DNA of 64,000 bases from Sinorhizobium numidicum (GTDB lineage: Bacteria; Pseudomonadota; Alphaproteobacteria; Rhizobiales; Rhizobiaceae): contig NZ_CP120369.1 in NCBI RefSeq assembly GCF_029892045.1, forward strand, positions 565,446 through 629,445, written 5' to 3'. Under the pieces are notes generated by a model, which had not been told where the DNA came from, did not search any database, and was given only the letters and a program-made list of their open reading frames with translations. The position numbers and the translations under genes are program-made. Positions 1 through 7,650 of the stretch are shown piece after piece; the first letter of the stretch is position 1; the number at the start of each line of letters is the position of its first letter.

Positions 1-147
1 CTTCATCAGCGTCGACTTGCCTGATCCATTGGCGCCGACGATCGCGGTCAGAACCCCGCGCTCGGCAGTGCCGCTCAGGTGGTGAACAGCAGCATGGCCC
101 CTATAGCCGAGCGTCAGATTTTTGAATTCCAGGCAGATGTCGGTCAT
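1..147 (-). CDS. Zinc ABC transporter ATP-binding subunit, 5' fragment
   Basis: N-terminal 49 residues of an ABC ATPase; the gene runs off the left edge. The reading ends in a clear P-loop, GANGSGKST, preceded by the usual first strands of an ABC nucleotide-binding domain. It starts at the ATG complementary to 145-147. Its divergent partner is a CobW GTPase followed by an AztD-like zinc chaperone and Zur, so by context it is the ATPase of a zinc importer (ZnuC or AztA type) that would power uptake through an inner-membrane permease. The substrate is inferred from neighbours only. Confidence 0.8.
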   Translation of the reverse strand, partial: MTDICLEFKNLTLGYRGHAAVHHLSGTAERGVLTAIVGANGSGKSTLMK

Positions 148-176
148 CGCGTCCTCAGGGATTGACAGCGACTGCA

Positions 177-226
177 TATGTAATGTTATTACGTTCGTCA
201 AATGAATTGTTACGTAATAACGTACC
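177..226. promoter_or_regulatory. Candidate Zur operators in divergent promoter
   Basis: The gap between the zinc ABC ATPase and the CobW gene holds two similar AT-rich elements in opposite orientation, TGTAATGTTATTACGTT near 179-195 and TTACGTAATAACGTA near 210-224. Each is an imperfect palindrome built around TAATGTTAT/ATAACNTTA, the type of sequence bound by alphaproteobacterial Zur. Placement between divergent zinc genes with a zur gene in the cluster supports zinc-responsive repression in both directions. Binding is inferred. Confidence 0.65.
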
Positions 227-298
227 GATGACTCGAACGTGACCCCGACGCCAAGCCCGCTCGGCGGTGTCAGAACCCGTTAATTGAGGAGATCAACC

Positions 299-1288
299 AT
301 GCCGAAGCAGAGCGAGCCAACTCCAGTCACCGTGCTTACGGGCTATCTTGGCGCGGGCAAGACCACGCTTCTAAACCGGATCCTCACTGAACCGCGTGGC
401 AAAAAGTTCGCGGTGATCGTCAACGAATTCGGCGAGGTGGGCATCGACAACGATCTGATCGTCGATGCGGACGAAGAAATCTTCGAAATGAACAACGGCT
501 GCATTTGCTGCACGGTGCGCGGCGACCTTATCCGCATCATCGAAGCGCTGATGCGCCGCCGAGACCGGTTTGACGGCATACTCATTGAAACCACCGGCCT
601 CGCGGACCCGGCGCCGGTAGCGCAGACCTTCTTCGTCGATGAAGACGTCCGGTCAAAGACACGCCTCGATTCGATCATCACCGTTGTCGATGCCAGGCAT
701 CTCCTCGACGAGATCGACCGGGCGCCTGAGGCGCAAGAACAACTGGCATTCGCCGACACCATCATTCTCAACAAGATCGATCTCGTAACGGAGCAGGCGA
801 TAACCTCTGTCGAAGAGCGGATCCGGCGCCTCAATCCGACCGCCAGCATTCTGCGCTCGGAACGCTGCAATTTCGATATTGCCAGCCTGCTCGATCGCAA
901 GGCCTTCGATCTCGATCGCATTCTCGAAGTGGAACCCGACTTCCTCGACGAGGAACATGACCATGAGCACGACGACCATGTGACGAGTTTCTCGCTTGTC
1001 CAACGGGAGCCGATAGATCCGAACAAGTTCTTCAATTGGCTCCAGACCGTTACGCGAGCCTTCGGCATGGCCATGCTCCGGATGAAGGGAATCATCTCAT
1101 TTGCCGGCGACGACGACAGGTACGTCGTCCAGGGCGTGCACATGCTGATGGAAGGCGATCATCAACGTCCCTGGAAGGCCGGTGAAGAGCGCGTGACGCG
1201 CCTCGTCTTCATCGGACGCAATCTTCCGAAGGACATCATCAGCGACGGCTTTTCCAAATGCCGCGCGACGCGAGAAGCCGCCGAGTAG
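299..1288 (+). CDS. CobW/ZNG1-type zinc GTPase (short form)
   Basis: 329-residue G3E-family GTPase. Visible motifs: Walker A GYLGAGKTT at about residue 13, the metal-binding CxCC motif in NNGCICCTVRG, ETTGLADP after it, the guanine-specificity NKID motif, and a His-rich stretch HDHEHDDH before the CobW C-terminal domain. Family members are cytosolic metallochaperones that hand zinc to client metalloenzymes in a GTP-dependent step. The ATG at 299 is chosen over an upstream in-frame TTG because GAGGAG lies just before it. It is the first gene after the Zur-box candidates and probably heads an operon with aztD and zur. The client protein is unknown. Confidence 0.88.
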   Translation: MPKQSEPTPVTVLTGYLGAGKTTLLNRILTEPRGKKFAVIVNEFGEVGIDNDLIVDADEEIFEMNNGCICCTVRGDLIRIIEALMRRRDRFDGILIETTGLADPAPVAQTFFVDEDVRSKTRLDSIITVVDARHLLDEIDRAPEAQEQLAFADTIILNKIDLVTEQAITSVEERIRRLNPTASILRSERCNFDIASLLDRKAFDLDRILEVEPDFLDEEHDHEHDDHVTSFSLVQREPIDPNKFFNWLQTVTRAFGMAMLRMKGIISFAGDDDRYVVQGVHMLMEGDHQRPWKAGEERVTRLVFIGRNLPKDIISDGFSKCRATREAAE

Positions 1289-1340
1289 CGGCGCGCAAGC
1301 CCGCCAATCAGAAATCGTTTCAAACCAAAGGAAGGAACCT

Positions 1341-2576
1341 ATGAGATTGTCTCTCACCCAAAACCGCCTGCTGACGGCAATGGCGGCGACCCTCGTGTTT
1401 GCGGCCCAGGGCGCGCTCGCCGAAGACCACGAAACGCAAGCGGCTTGGCGGATCTTCGTCGCCGATCATACGCAGCCGGTCGTTCGGGCCATCGATTTTT
1501 CTGACGGCAAGGAACTTGGCCACTACGACTTGAAAGGTTATGCGGCGCTGACCGCAAGCGCCTCCGGACAGACGGTGTTTGCAACGCAATCGGATCATGA
1601 CGTCGTGCACGTCATCAGGACCGGCATCACATTCTCCGATCACGGCGAACATCGTGACCTGGACGTCACGGACGTGGCTCTTCTTCCGGCAACCTTCGAG
1701 GGCAAGCGCCCTGTCCACGTCGTTCCGCACGGCGACCACGCGATCCTGTTTTACGACCGTGATGGCAAAGCCGACATTATCGACGAAGCAGCCCTGCTCG
1801 AGGGCAAGGTCGAGGTCCGCACCATCGACGCAACCAAGCCGCATCATGGTGTTGCAGTGACCCTAGGACGCTACGTGCTGGTATCGATACCGAACACAGA
1901 GATCGAGACGAAGCCGGATGAACTGCCCCCGCGCGTCGGTCTGCGTGTGATCGACGATCAGGGCGAGCAGGTTGGCGACATTGCCAAATGCACCGACCTT
2001 CATGGTGAGGCGACCTCGGCGCGCCTTGTTGCCTTTGGCTGCAAAGAAGGTGTCCTCGTTGCGCGCCCTGGCGGTATCGACGGGCCGAAACTGCAAATGC
2101 TGCCCTATCCCGCGGATTTCCCGAAGGCTTCTACGGGAACGCTGTTGGGCGGCAAGGCGATGCAGTTTTTCCTCGGCAACTACGGCGAGGACAAGGTCGT
2201 GCTCATCGACCCGGACAATGAGCAACCTTTTCGATTGATCGAGCTTCCTACCCGGCGGGTCGATTTCCTGCTCGATCCTGCGACGCCGCGCAATGCCTAC
2301 ATCCTGACGGAGGACGGCGATCTTCACGTGCTGGACGTGATCAAGGGCGAGATCGCCCGCAAGGGCAAGGTCACCGAGCCCTATAGCAAGGATGGCCATT
2401 GGCGCGACCCCCGTCCACGTCTGGCCGTAGCCGATCGTCAGATCGCAATCACCGACCCGCGGCACTCGCTCGTCCGGGTTGTTGATGCCGAGACCCTGAA
2501 GGAGATCCGCACGATCGCAGTCGAAGGACAGCCGTTCTCGATCGTTGCTGTGGGTGGTTCCGGCGCATCGCACTGA
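1341..2576 (+). CDS. aztD: AztD-like periplasmic zinc metallochaperone
   Basis: 411 residues with a Sec signal peptide at the start (charged n-region, hydrophobic core ending in GALA, then EDHE). The mature part shows repeated short beta-strand modules as in a beta-propeller and is rich in His pairs (FSDHGEHRD, VVPHGDH, KPHHG) that could bind zinc. This matches the AztD family, a propeller that delivers zinc to the solute-binding protein of the Azt ABC importer. It lies 52 bases after the CobW GTPase with GGAAGGAA before the start, so co-transcription is likely. The name rests on overall resemblance and context. Confidence 0.75.
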   Translation: MRLSLTQNRLLTAMAATLVFAAQGALAEDHETQAAWRIFVADHTQPVVRAIDFSDGKELGHYDLKGYAALTASASGQTVFATQSDHDVVHVIRTGITFSDHGEHRDLDVTDVALLPATFEGKRPVHVVPHGDHAILFYDRDGKADIIDEAALLEGKVEVRTIDATKPHHGVAVTLGRYVLVSIPNTEIETKPDELPPRVGLRVIDDQGEQVGDIAKCTDLHGEATSARLVAFGCKEGVLVARPGGIDGPKLQMLPYPADFPKASTGTLLGGKAMQFFLGNYGEDKVVLIDPDNEQPFRLIELPTRRVDFLLDPATPRNAYILTEDGDLHVLDVIKGEIARKGKVTEPYSKDGHWRDPRPRLAVADRQIAITDPRHSLVRVVDAETLKEIRTIAVEGQPFSIVAVGGSGASH

Positions 2577-2588
2577 AGTGATGATGCC

Positions 2589-2621
2589 GTGGTCCGGAAC
2601 TGGGCGGCAGTTCCGGACCAC
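2589..2621 (+). terminator. Strong intercistronic hairpin between aztD and zur
   Basis: A perfect 14-base-pair stem (GTGGTCCGGAACTG, loop GGCGG, then its complement) lies 12 bases after the aztD stop. No T-run follows, so it may be an attenuator, a factor-dependent terminator or an mRNA-stabilising stem. A further copy of GTTCCGGA at 2633-2640 overlaps the zur ribosome-binding site and could pair with the left arm instead. Confidence 0.6.
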
Positions 2622-2647
2622 TTGAACAACCTGTTCCGGAGAGAAAG

Positions 2648-3061
2648 ATGCCGCAGACCAGCCATGCTGACGCGCTGAAACTGACGAAGAACCAGAGCCT
2701 CGTGCTCTCGGTGCTGCAATCGTCCGCGCAACCGCTCAGCGCCTACAGTATCCTCGACCGTCTGCGCGGCCATGGCCTCAAGGCGCCGCTCCAGGTCTAT
2801 CGAGCGCTCGACAAGCTCCTGGAAGCCGGCCGCGTCCACCGTCTGGAAAGCATGAACGCCTTTGTCGTCTGCTGCCACTCCCGCCGCGGGCAAATCCATC
2901 CGCGCATTACGGCTTTCGAGATCTGCGAGGCCTGCGGCAAGGTCAACGAATTCCACGATACGAGGATCGACGACGCATTGACCAGGCATGCGAGAAGCAG
3001 CGGCTTCAAGATCAGGACCACGACGATCGAAGTCCACGGCCTCTGCGCCGACTGCCATTAA
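2648..3061 (+). CDS. zur: Fur-family zinc uptake regulator Zur
   Basis: 137-residue Fur-family repressor. The N-terminal half is a winged helix (about residues 10-75, ending in VYRALDKLLEAGRVHRL, which resembles the Fur recognition helix and wing). The C-terminal half holds two CxxC pairs, CEAC and CADC, for the structural zinc, plus the H/C-rich HSRRGQIHPR segment. With zinc bound it would repress the neighbouring uptake and chaperone genes. The ATG at 2648 follows GGAGAG. Zur rather than Fur is favoured by the CobW/AztD/ABC context. Confidence 0.85.
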   Translation: MPQTSHADALKLTKNQSLVLSVLQSSAQPLSAYSILDRLRGHGLKAPLQVYRALDKLLEAGRVHRLESMNAFVVCCHSRRGQIHPRITAFEICEACGKVNEFHDTRIDDALTRHARSSGFKIRTTTIEVHGLCADCH

Positions 3062-3125
3062 CCCGCAATAGCGATCAGCACACCCCGGATCGGCATTGCC
3101 GATCGCGATGAAGGATGTCCTAGTG

Positions 3126-4328
3126 ATGAAGAAAATTCCTGTCACTGTCTTGTCCGGCTTTCTCGGCGCCGGCAAGACAACGCTCCTCAACCATATCCTT
3201 GCCAATCGAGACGGCATGCGTGTTGCGCTTATCGTCAACGACATGAGTGAGGTCAATATCGATGCCGCTCTTGTGCGCGACGGCGGCGCCAATCTCTCCC
3301 GCACGCAGGAGCAACTCGTCGAGATGACCAACGGCTGCATCTGTTGCACGTTGCGCGACGACCTGCTGAAGGAAGTCCGCGCGCTCGCCGAGCAGGGCCG
3401 GTTCGATTACCTGTTGATCGAGTCGACCGGCATTGCCGAACCGCTGCCTGTTGCCGCGACCTTCGACTTCCGCGACGAAGGCGGGCAAAGCCTGTCGGAT
3501 GTGGCAAGGCTCGACACGATGGTGACGGTTGTCGACGCCGCAAACCTGCTGAAAGACTACAGTTCCGCCGACTTCCTGTCCGATCGCGGCGACACGGCCG
3601 GCGACGGAGACAACCGCACCCTCGTCGATCTTCTGGTCGAGCAGATCGAGTTCGCCGACGTCGTGATCCTCAACAAGATCGGCACGGCCACGCCGGAAGA
3701 ACGCGACGCGGCGCGCAAGATCATCGTTGGCCTTAATCCCGATGCCAAGCTCATCGAAGCCGACTTCGGCATGGTCGACCTGAAGGAGGTTTTGGGCACG
3801 GGTCGGTTCAACTTCGCCAAAGCCGAGACGCATCCGCTCTGGTTCAAGGAACTGCACGGCTTTAAGGACCACATCCCTGAAACGGAAGAATACGGCATTC
3901 GCTCCTTCGTCTATCGGGCGAAGAAGCCGTTCGATCCCATGCGGTTCCAGGCCTTCATCGACAAGTCGTGGCCGGGTGTCGTGCGCGCCAAAGGGTTCTT
4001 TTGGCTGGCAACGCGGCCACACTACGTCGGTGAAATCAGCCAGGCGGGCGCGCTGGTGAGAACCGGTAAGATGGGGCTCTGGTGGTCGTCCGTGCCACGG
4101 GAGCAATGGCCGCAGGATCCCGGCTTCCTGAAAATGCTGAAGCCCTATCTCGATCCGGTCTGGGGCGACCGCCGGCAGGAGATCGTCTTCATCGGCGCCG
4201 ATCCGATGGACGAGGGCAGGATCCGCGCGGAACTCGATGCATGTCTCATCGACAGTCCGGTCTTTGCGCCCGAGCTCTGGCGCAACCTTCCCGATCCGTT
4301 CGCGGTCTGGGATCGGCGGGCGGCGTAG
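3126..4328 (+). CDS. CobW/ZNG1-type zinc GTPase (long form)
   Basis: 400-residue G3E GTPase, a longer paralogue of the protein at 299. Motifs in order: Walker [24 protein letters not shown] with Cx[17 protein letters not shown] in place of the canonical NKxD, and a complete CobW C-terminal domain ([15 protein letters not shown], then GLWW). The Asp-to-Gly change in the guanine-specificity motif is notable but is seen in this long subgroup as I recall it. The start is set at ATG 3126, with AAGGA 10 bases upstream; in-frame TTG 3096 and ATG 3108 are alternatives. It probably supplies metal to a client when zinc is scarce. Confidence 0.86.
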   Translation: MKKIPVTVLSGFLGAGKTTLLNHILANRDGMRVALIVNDMSEVNIDAALVRDGGANLSRTQEQLVEMTNGCICCTLRDDLLKEVRALAEQGRFDYLLIESTGIAEPLPVAATFDFRDEGGQSLSDVARLDTMVTVVDAANLLKDYSSADFLSDRGDTAGDGDNRTLVDLLVEQIEFADVVILNKIGTATPEERDAARKIIVGLNPDAKLIEADFGMVDLKEVLGTGRFNFAKAETHPLWFKELHGFKDHIPETEEYGIRSFVYRAKKPFDPMRFQAFIDKSWPGVVRAKGFFWLATRPHYVGEISQAGALVRTGKMGLWWSSVPREQWPQDPGFLKMLKPYLDPVWGDRRQEIVFIGADPMDEGRIRAELDACLIDSPVFAPELWRNLPDPFAVWDRRAA

Positions 4329-4578
4329 CGAGGGCCTGAACTATTGCGGTGACGGGGCGTCCGCAGCGGTCGATGGATGCTTCACTGACTGATGCGGACG
4401 ATTCTGAAGGCAACGCCGATCTGGCGGTGAGGCCGAACCAGAGCGCGCAACTTTGACTGCCCGGAACTCCGAGTGGCGCCGACGCTCAAGCGGCGCATCA
4501 AATTTCTGAATCGATCAGCGATGATCGATTCATAAATGTCGTTGGACGGCTAACCCTTGAGCGGCCAAGCTTGCAGCC

Positions 4579-4830
4579 ATGACGCAGCATTGGTTCCGCC
4601 TGTATGTTCAGCGAATCGACACGACCAGGAATATGGCGCGGTTTTATGCAATGTCGATCGAACCGGATCTGTTCGGCGGCTCTGCTCTGGTCCGCCGCTG
4701 GGGTCGTATCGGCACTCGCGGCCAAAAGCGTGTTGATCTGTTTAAGGACGAGCGTCAAGCGATCGGACACTTCCTTTTCTTGGCTCGCCAGAAGCGAGCC
4801 CGCGGTTACAGGCCACAATCGCGCTCTTGA
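4579..4830 (+). CDS. WGR-domain protein
   Basis: 83 residues making up a single WGR domain: aromatic and basic strands, then the defining RRWGRIGTRGQ segment and a C-terminal helix. WGR domains occur in PARPs and in bacterial plasmid or polymerase-linked proteins, where they are thought to bind nucleic acid. Stand-alone short copies are common in rhizobia with unknown role. It is isolated, with no operon partner. The 311 bases after it (4831-5141) show no gene I can support. Confidence 0.75.
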   Translation: MTQHWFRLYVQRIDTTRNMARFYAMSIEPDLFGGSALVRRWGRIGTRGQKRVDLFKDERQAIGHFLFLARQKRARGYRPQSRS

Positions 4831-5141
4831 GTTGAAGTATCAATGCTTATCTCGCCGGTCTCCAGCAGAATGCGCTGCCATTGTCGTTTAGTATACCCGG
4901 TGTCGACGGACAATGAGAGGGATGCGAATAGGTAATCACGGCAGAAAGCTGGAGAGACTCTCGAAACCTAAAATGCGGTCAGAACATCAGAAGCGAAGAA
5001 TAAATGGCTGCAAAAACTGTCGATAAACAGCGACCTTCTCTCAAACCGCCTTCCTTCCGACCCAAATATCGGCAAGCTATGTGGTCGATCCCAATTGGTG
5101 ACAGACGACGGAGAAGATCATTGACGGAATCGCGTTCGGAG

Positions 5142-5594
5142 ATGAACGAGCGGAGACTTGAGCTCACCAGCCGCATCGTGTCCGCCTATTTGAGCCGCAA
5201 TGTCGTCCCTGCCGCCGAGCTCCCGCATCTTATCCAGCAAACCTACGGCTCGCTGGGCGGGACATCTCGACCAGTGAAAGCCGAGCCCACCGTAGAGGAG
5301 CAACGCCCCGCCGTCCCGGTCAAGAAATCCGTGGCAGAGGACTTCATCATCTGCCTGGAGGACGGTAAGAAATTCAAATCTCTGAAGCGACACCTGATGG
5401 CAAAGTACGGTCTCACGCCGGAGCAGTATCGCAAAAAATGGAAGCTTCCAGCCGACTACCCGATGACGGCTCCGAACTATGCCCGACAGCGCTCGGAACT
5501 CGCACGCGCGACGGGGCTGGGAAAGAAACCGGTATCAGTGCCCGCTGCAGCCTCCACTCCTTTTCGCAAGAAGATAGGCCTGACGTTCGACTGA
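5142..5594 (+). CDS. MucR/Ros-family transcriptional regulator
   Basis: About 150 residues. The N-terminal half (LTSRIVSAYLSRNVVPAAELPHLI) matches the MucR oligomerisation region. The C-terminal half is the Ros-type zinc-finger-like domain: ICLEDGKKFKSLKRHL followed by MAKYGLTPEQYRKKWKLP. The second zinc-ligand cysteine is replaced by Asp (CLED instead of CxxC), a variant known among rhizobial MucR proteins that may fold without zinc. Such proteins bind AT-rich DNA and silence surface-polysaccharide and acquired genes. I chose ATG 5142, where the family homology begins; ATG 5004 and ATG 5079 are in-frame alternatives and would add a basic tail. Confidence 0.85.
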   Translation: MNERRLELTSRIVSAYLSRNVVPAAELPHLIQQTYGSLGGTSRPVKAEPTVEEQRPAVPVKKSVAEDFIICLEDGKKFKSLKRHLMAKYGLTPEQYRKKWKLPADYPMTAPNYARQRSELARATGLGKKPVSVPAAASTPFRKKIGLTFD

Positions 5595-5650
5595 TGCCGT
5601 GACGCGAGTTACCGATCGCAAACGAGCTCGTCGCCAAAGGGGGGAGACCG

Positions 5651-5836
5651 ATGATCGACTGGCGCGACCTGACGGAAGAAGCTGCTATCGAAGCGGCGAT
5701 GGACGAGCACGGCAAAGACGCTACGGCATCGGTCGCATACTGCGCTCTCGAGGCATACGGTGGCAGGGAGAACCCGGAGTATCGCTTCTGGCTTTTCCTG
5801 AAACGCGTGAAGCGCGAGCACATCGGTTGGGCTTGA
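5651..5836 (+). CDS. Small acidic protein, paralogue A
   Basis: 61-residue protein of unknown function with GGGGAGACCG just before the start. It contains AAIEAAMDEHGKDATASVAYCALEAY and then a FWLFLKRV tail, closely paralleled by the protein at 6532 (AAIELFGDEAATAVAHCGLDAW, then FAFWSTF). Similarity between two tiny neighbouring genes and good ribosome-binding sites argue for real coding. No domain recognised. Confidence 0.6.
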   Translation: MIDWRDLTEEAAIEAAMDEHGKDATASVAYCALEAYGGRENPEYRFWLFLKRVKREHIGWA

Positions 5837-6110
5837 GGCTAAAGTGCTCGCTTTGATCGGGTTCGCGGCAAGGTTCGGCATGATTGCCGAACGCCGGCAA
5901 CAGTAAGAAAATGTCACCGATCAACGAGCAGCCTGCGGCATATAGCCGATGAGCCTGACGACCGATTTCAGAGTTGATCAGGGCGGCAAAGGAGGCCGAC
6001 CAACTGACGCATTACGAGGTAAGCCGGCTTTTTGATCGCTCGATTGACACCATCCCCGACATGCGTGAGCAGACTGTCATCGCAGACTCCCAAGATTGAC
6101 GGAGGTTCTC

Positions 6111-6281
6111 ATGACCCATGCGGAAGGAGTGATTGAGCGCGCTCCCTCCATCGTGGCGGCTTTGCGCGCGAAAAGAGAGCGCGAGGCAGAGCGCCGCAAG
6201 GAGGTATTCGGGCGGATTGACATCCGCAAACCATTGACGATCCTCCATCGTGGCATCCAACTGAGCCTGAAATTGCAATGA
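6111..6281 (+). CDS. Small charged protein, first gene of an overlapping pair
   Basis: 56 residues, start at 6111 after an excellent GGAGG at spacing 5. The middle is a highly charged helix (ALRAKREREAERRKEVF). Its stop overlaps the next start as ATGA, so the two genes are probably translationally coupled. No function recognised. Confidence 0.55.
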   Translation: MTHAEGVIERAPSIVAALRAKREREAERRKEVFGRIDIRKPLTILHRGIQLSLKLQ

Positions 6282-6517
6282 CCGCCCCAGAAAAACAGGT
6301 GCACCGCTCCGACCTCGAATGGGAGGTCGAGGCCGCCCTCGCCTGGCATGATGAATATGCGCGCGCAACGATCGCCACACTGCTGCTTGACTGCAAATAT
6401 CTGGGCGAGCAACTGGCGCTTCATTGCCGTTTTCCGATTCTGTGCAACGGTTGCACAAACGATCGTTTGCGCAACGCTCAAATGAGCGTAGCATCCCCGG
6501 CGCCTGAGAAGCAGTGA
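6278..6517 (+). CDS. Small conserved-looking hypothetical protein
   Basis: 79 residues, with the start overlapping the previous stop by four bases. The core SDLEWEVEAALAWHDEYARATIATLLLDCKYL is helical and resembles small uncharacterised rhizobial proteins I recall only loosely. The C-terminus has several Cys residues (CRFPILCNGC) without a recognisable metal motif. Function unknown. Confidence 0.55.
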   Translation: MTAPEKQVHRSDLEWEVEAALAWHDEYARATIATLLLDCKYLGEQLALHCRFPILCNGCTNDRLRNAQMSVASPAPEKQ

Positions 6518-6531
6518 TTAGGGAGATAACG

Positions 6532-6702
6532 ATGACGAAGGCGATCTTACCAGCCCTGTCGGACCCGGAGAGCACCGCGGACGCAGCGATCGAACTGTTC
6601 GGCGACGAGGCAGCGACGGCCGTGGCACATTGCGGTCTTGACGCCTGGACGGACGGGCGAGCAGACGATTTCGCATTCTGGTCGACATTTTCCGTCGTCT
6701 AA
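6532..6702 (+). CDS. Small acidic protein, paralogue B
   Basis: 56 residues, ATG at 6532 chosen because AGGGAG lies 6 bases upstream; an in-frame GTG at 6514 lacks one. It is a paralogue of the protein at 5651 (shared AAIE...DEAATAVAHCGLDAW and an aromatic FWSTF end). The stop is followed at once by a GC-rich hairpin (6703-6721, CCGGGGTG paired with CACCCGG). Function unknown. Confidence 0.55.
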   Translation: MTKAILPALSDPESTADAAIELFGDEAATAVAHCGLDAWTDGRADDFAFWSTFSVV

Positions 6703-7005
6703 CCGGGGTGCCGTCACCCGGCGCCAGCCACTGAGCCGACAGTCGCGGGGTTTTTAGCTGCCGCCTCAGACCAACCGCACCTAGACGAGGAAAGCAAGGT
6801 AGAGAACTCAAACGCAGATTATGCCGACTGCACGGATCTGCAGTGTTATCGGAGATGGCATAACGACCTTGACTTGTTACGCTACATGCAACATATAAAG
6901 GGCATAGTTTTCGAGGTGGGAACGGCTTCCCCACGCGCCACCGAGTGTGGTTAGTAGTCGAAAGACCAAGAGATGCGGACTTTAGCACCCGCCGAAAACG
7001 AATTC
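6703..7005. other. Intergenic stretch, possible small-RNA region
   Basis: No gene found. It begins with a hairpin and contains a second GC-rich fold around 6917-6944 (GGTGGG against CCCCAC/CCACC), and it ends at the terminator at 7006. A short plus-strand RNA ending at that terminator is possible but unproven. Confidence 0.25.
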
Positions 7006-7032
7006 AAAAGCCTCGCGAAAGCGGGGCTTTTT
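7006..7032. terminator. Bidirectional intrinsic terminator
   Basis: The stem AAAAGCCTCGC pairs with GCGGGGCTTTT around a GAAA tetraloop. T-runs follow on the plus strand (TTTTT, 7028-7032), and on the minus strand the A-run reads as TTTT. It overlaps the stop of the minus-strand gene at 7031 and could end transcription from both sides. Confidence 0.8.
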
Positions 7033-7426
7033 ATTTGGCTAGAATGACGAATTTCTTTCGAATCCTGCGCTCGAGCTTATCGCGATTAATTGGATAAGCG
7101 GACTTCACGATATACGTGCCGTCCAGGCGGGGTTCGAGGTGCACGGCCACGAGCACAATGGTGTTCCCGTCCACGTGTTCGTAGATCAATTCAAAGCCGA
7201 GATTTTTGTGTTCTGGCCCTTGCCCGACGTGGGTAGGCGATCCTACGGCGAGCGAGAGGTACGGGCGGCACATCTCAAACTCATGCGCGTGGCGAGAGAT
7301 TGCATGTCTTTGCGCAGCGATTGAGAAGATAACGTCTCCGTCACCGACGGCGATGCCGGCTCGCTTCAGTGCATCAATAGGCAGTTTGCCGAGAACCAGC
7401 GGTTTCAGCTTATCTCTTTTCGCCAT
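7031..7426 (-). CDS. BECR/PBECR-like putative nuclease
   Basis: 131 residues. The centre has AAQRHAISRHAHEF (two His-containing segments), PYLSLAVGSPTHVG, then strands LGFELIYEHVDGNTIVLVAVHLEP and IVKSAYPI, ending with a basic tail. This order of a His motif, a P-x-Y/H-V turn and a terminal SAYP strand recalls the phage Barnase-EndoU-ColicinE5/D-RelE-like (PBECR) nucleases used as toxins. Start ATG 7426 is preferred; TTG 7441 is in frame. It is divergent from the AAA/Mrr-STAND genes and shares their promoter region. The family call is tentative. Confidence 0.5.
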   Translation of the reverse strand: MAKRDKLKPLVLGKLPIDALKRAGIAVGDGDVIFSIAAQRHAISRHAHEFEMCRPYLSLAVGSPTHVGQGPEHKNLGFELIYEHVDGNTIVLVAVHLEPRLDGTYIVKSAYPINRDKLERRIRKKFVILAK

Positions 7427-7650
7427 TTCGGATTGCCCCAATATGCAGCTTTAATAGCCGCAGAGAAGCTTAGCGGCAAGGGGTGGGCATGCCCGGCGCG
7501 CGCTCACTATCGGGCTTCCAGCGCACCGATTTTAATAGGGAATTTGCCCAGTTGCATCGAGCTGAATAGATCGGAAGCTACCGGCGATTGTAAGAGTTTA
7601 CAGCCCCGATCTTAGTTGCCTATTCTGCCCGAAATGTATTGGGGGGAGGC

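Noticed and set aside
3120..4106. Minus-strand frame opposite the long CobW GTPase
   Set aside because: Shadow of the CobW gene; no motifs or ribosome-binding site.
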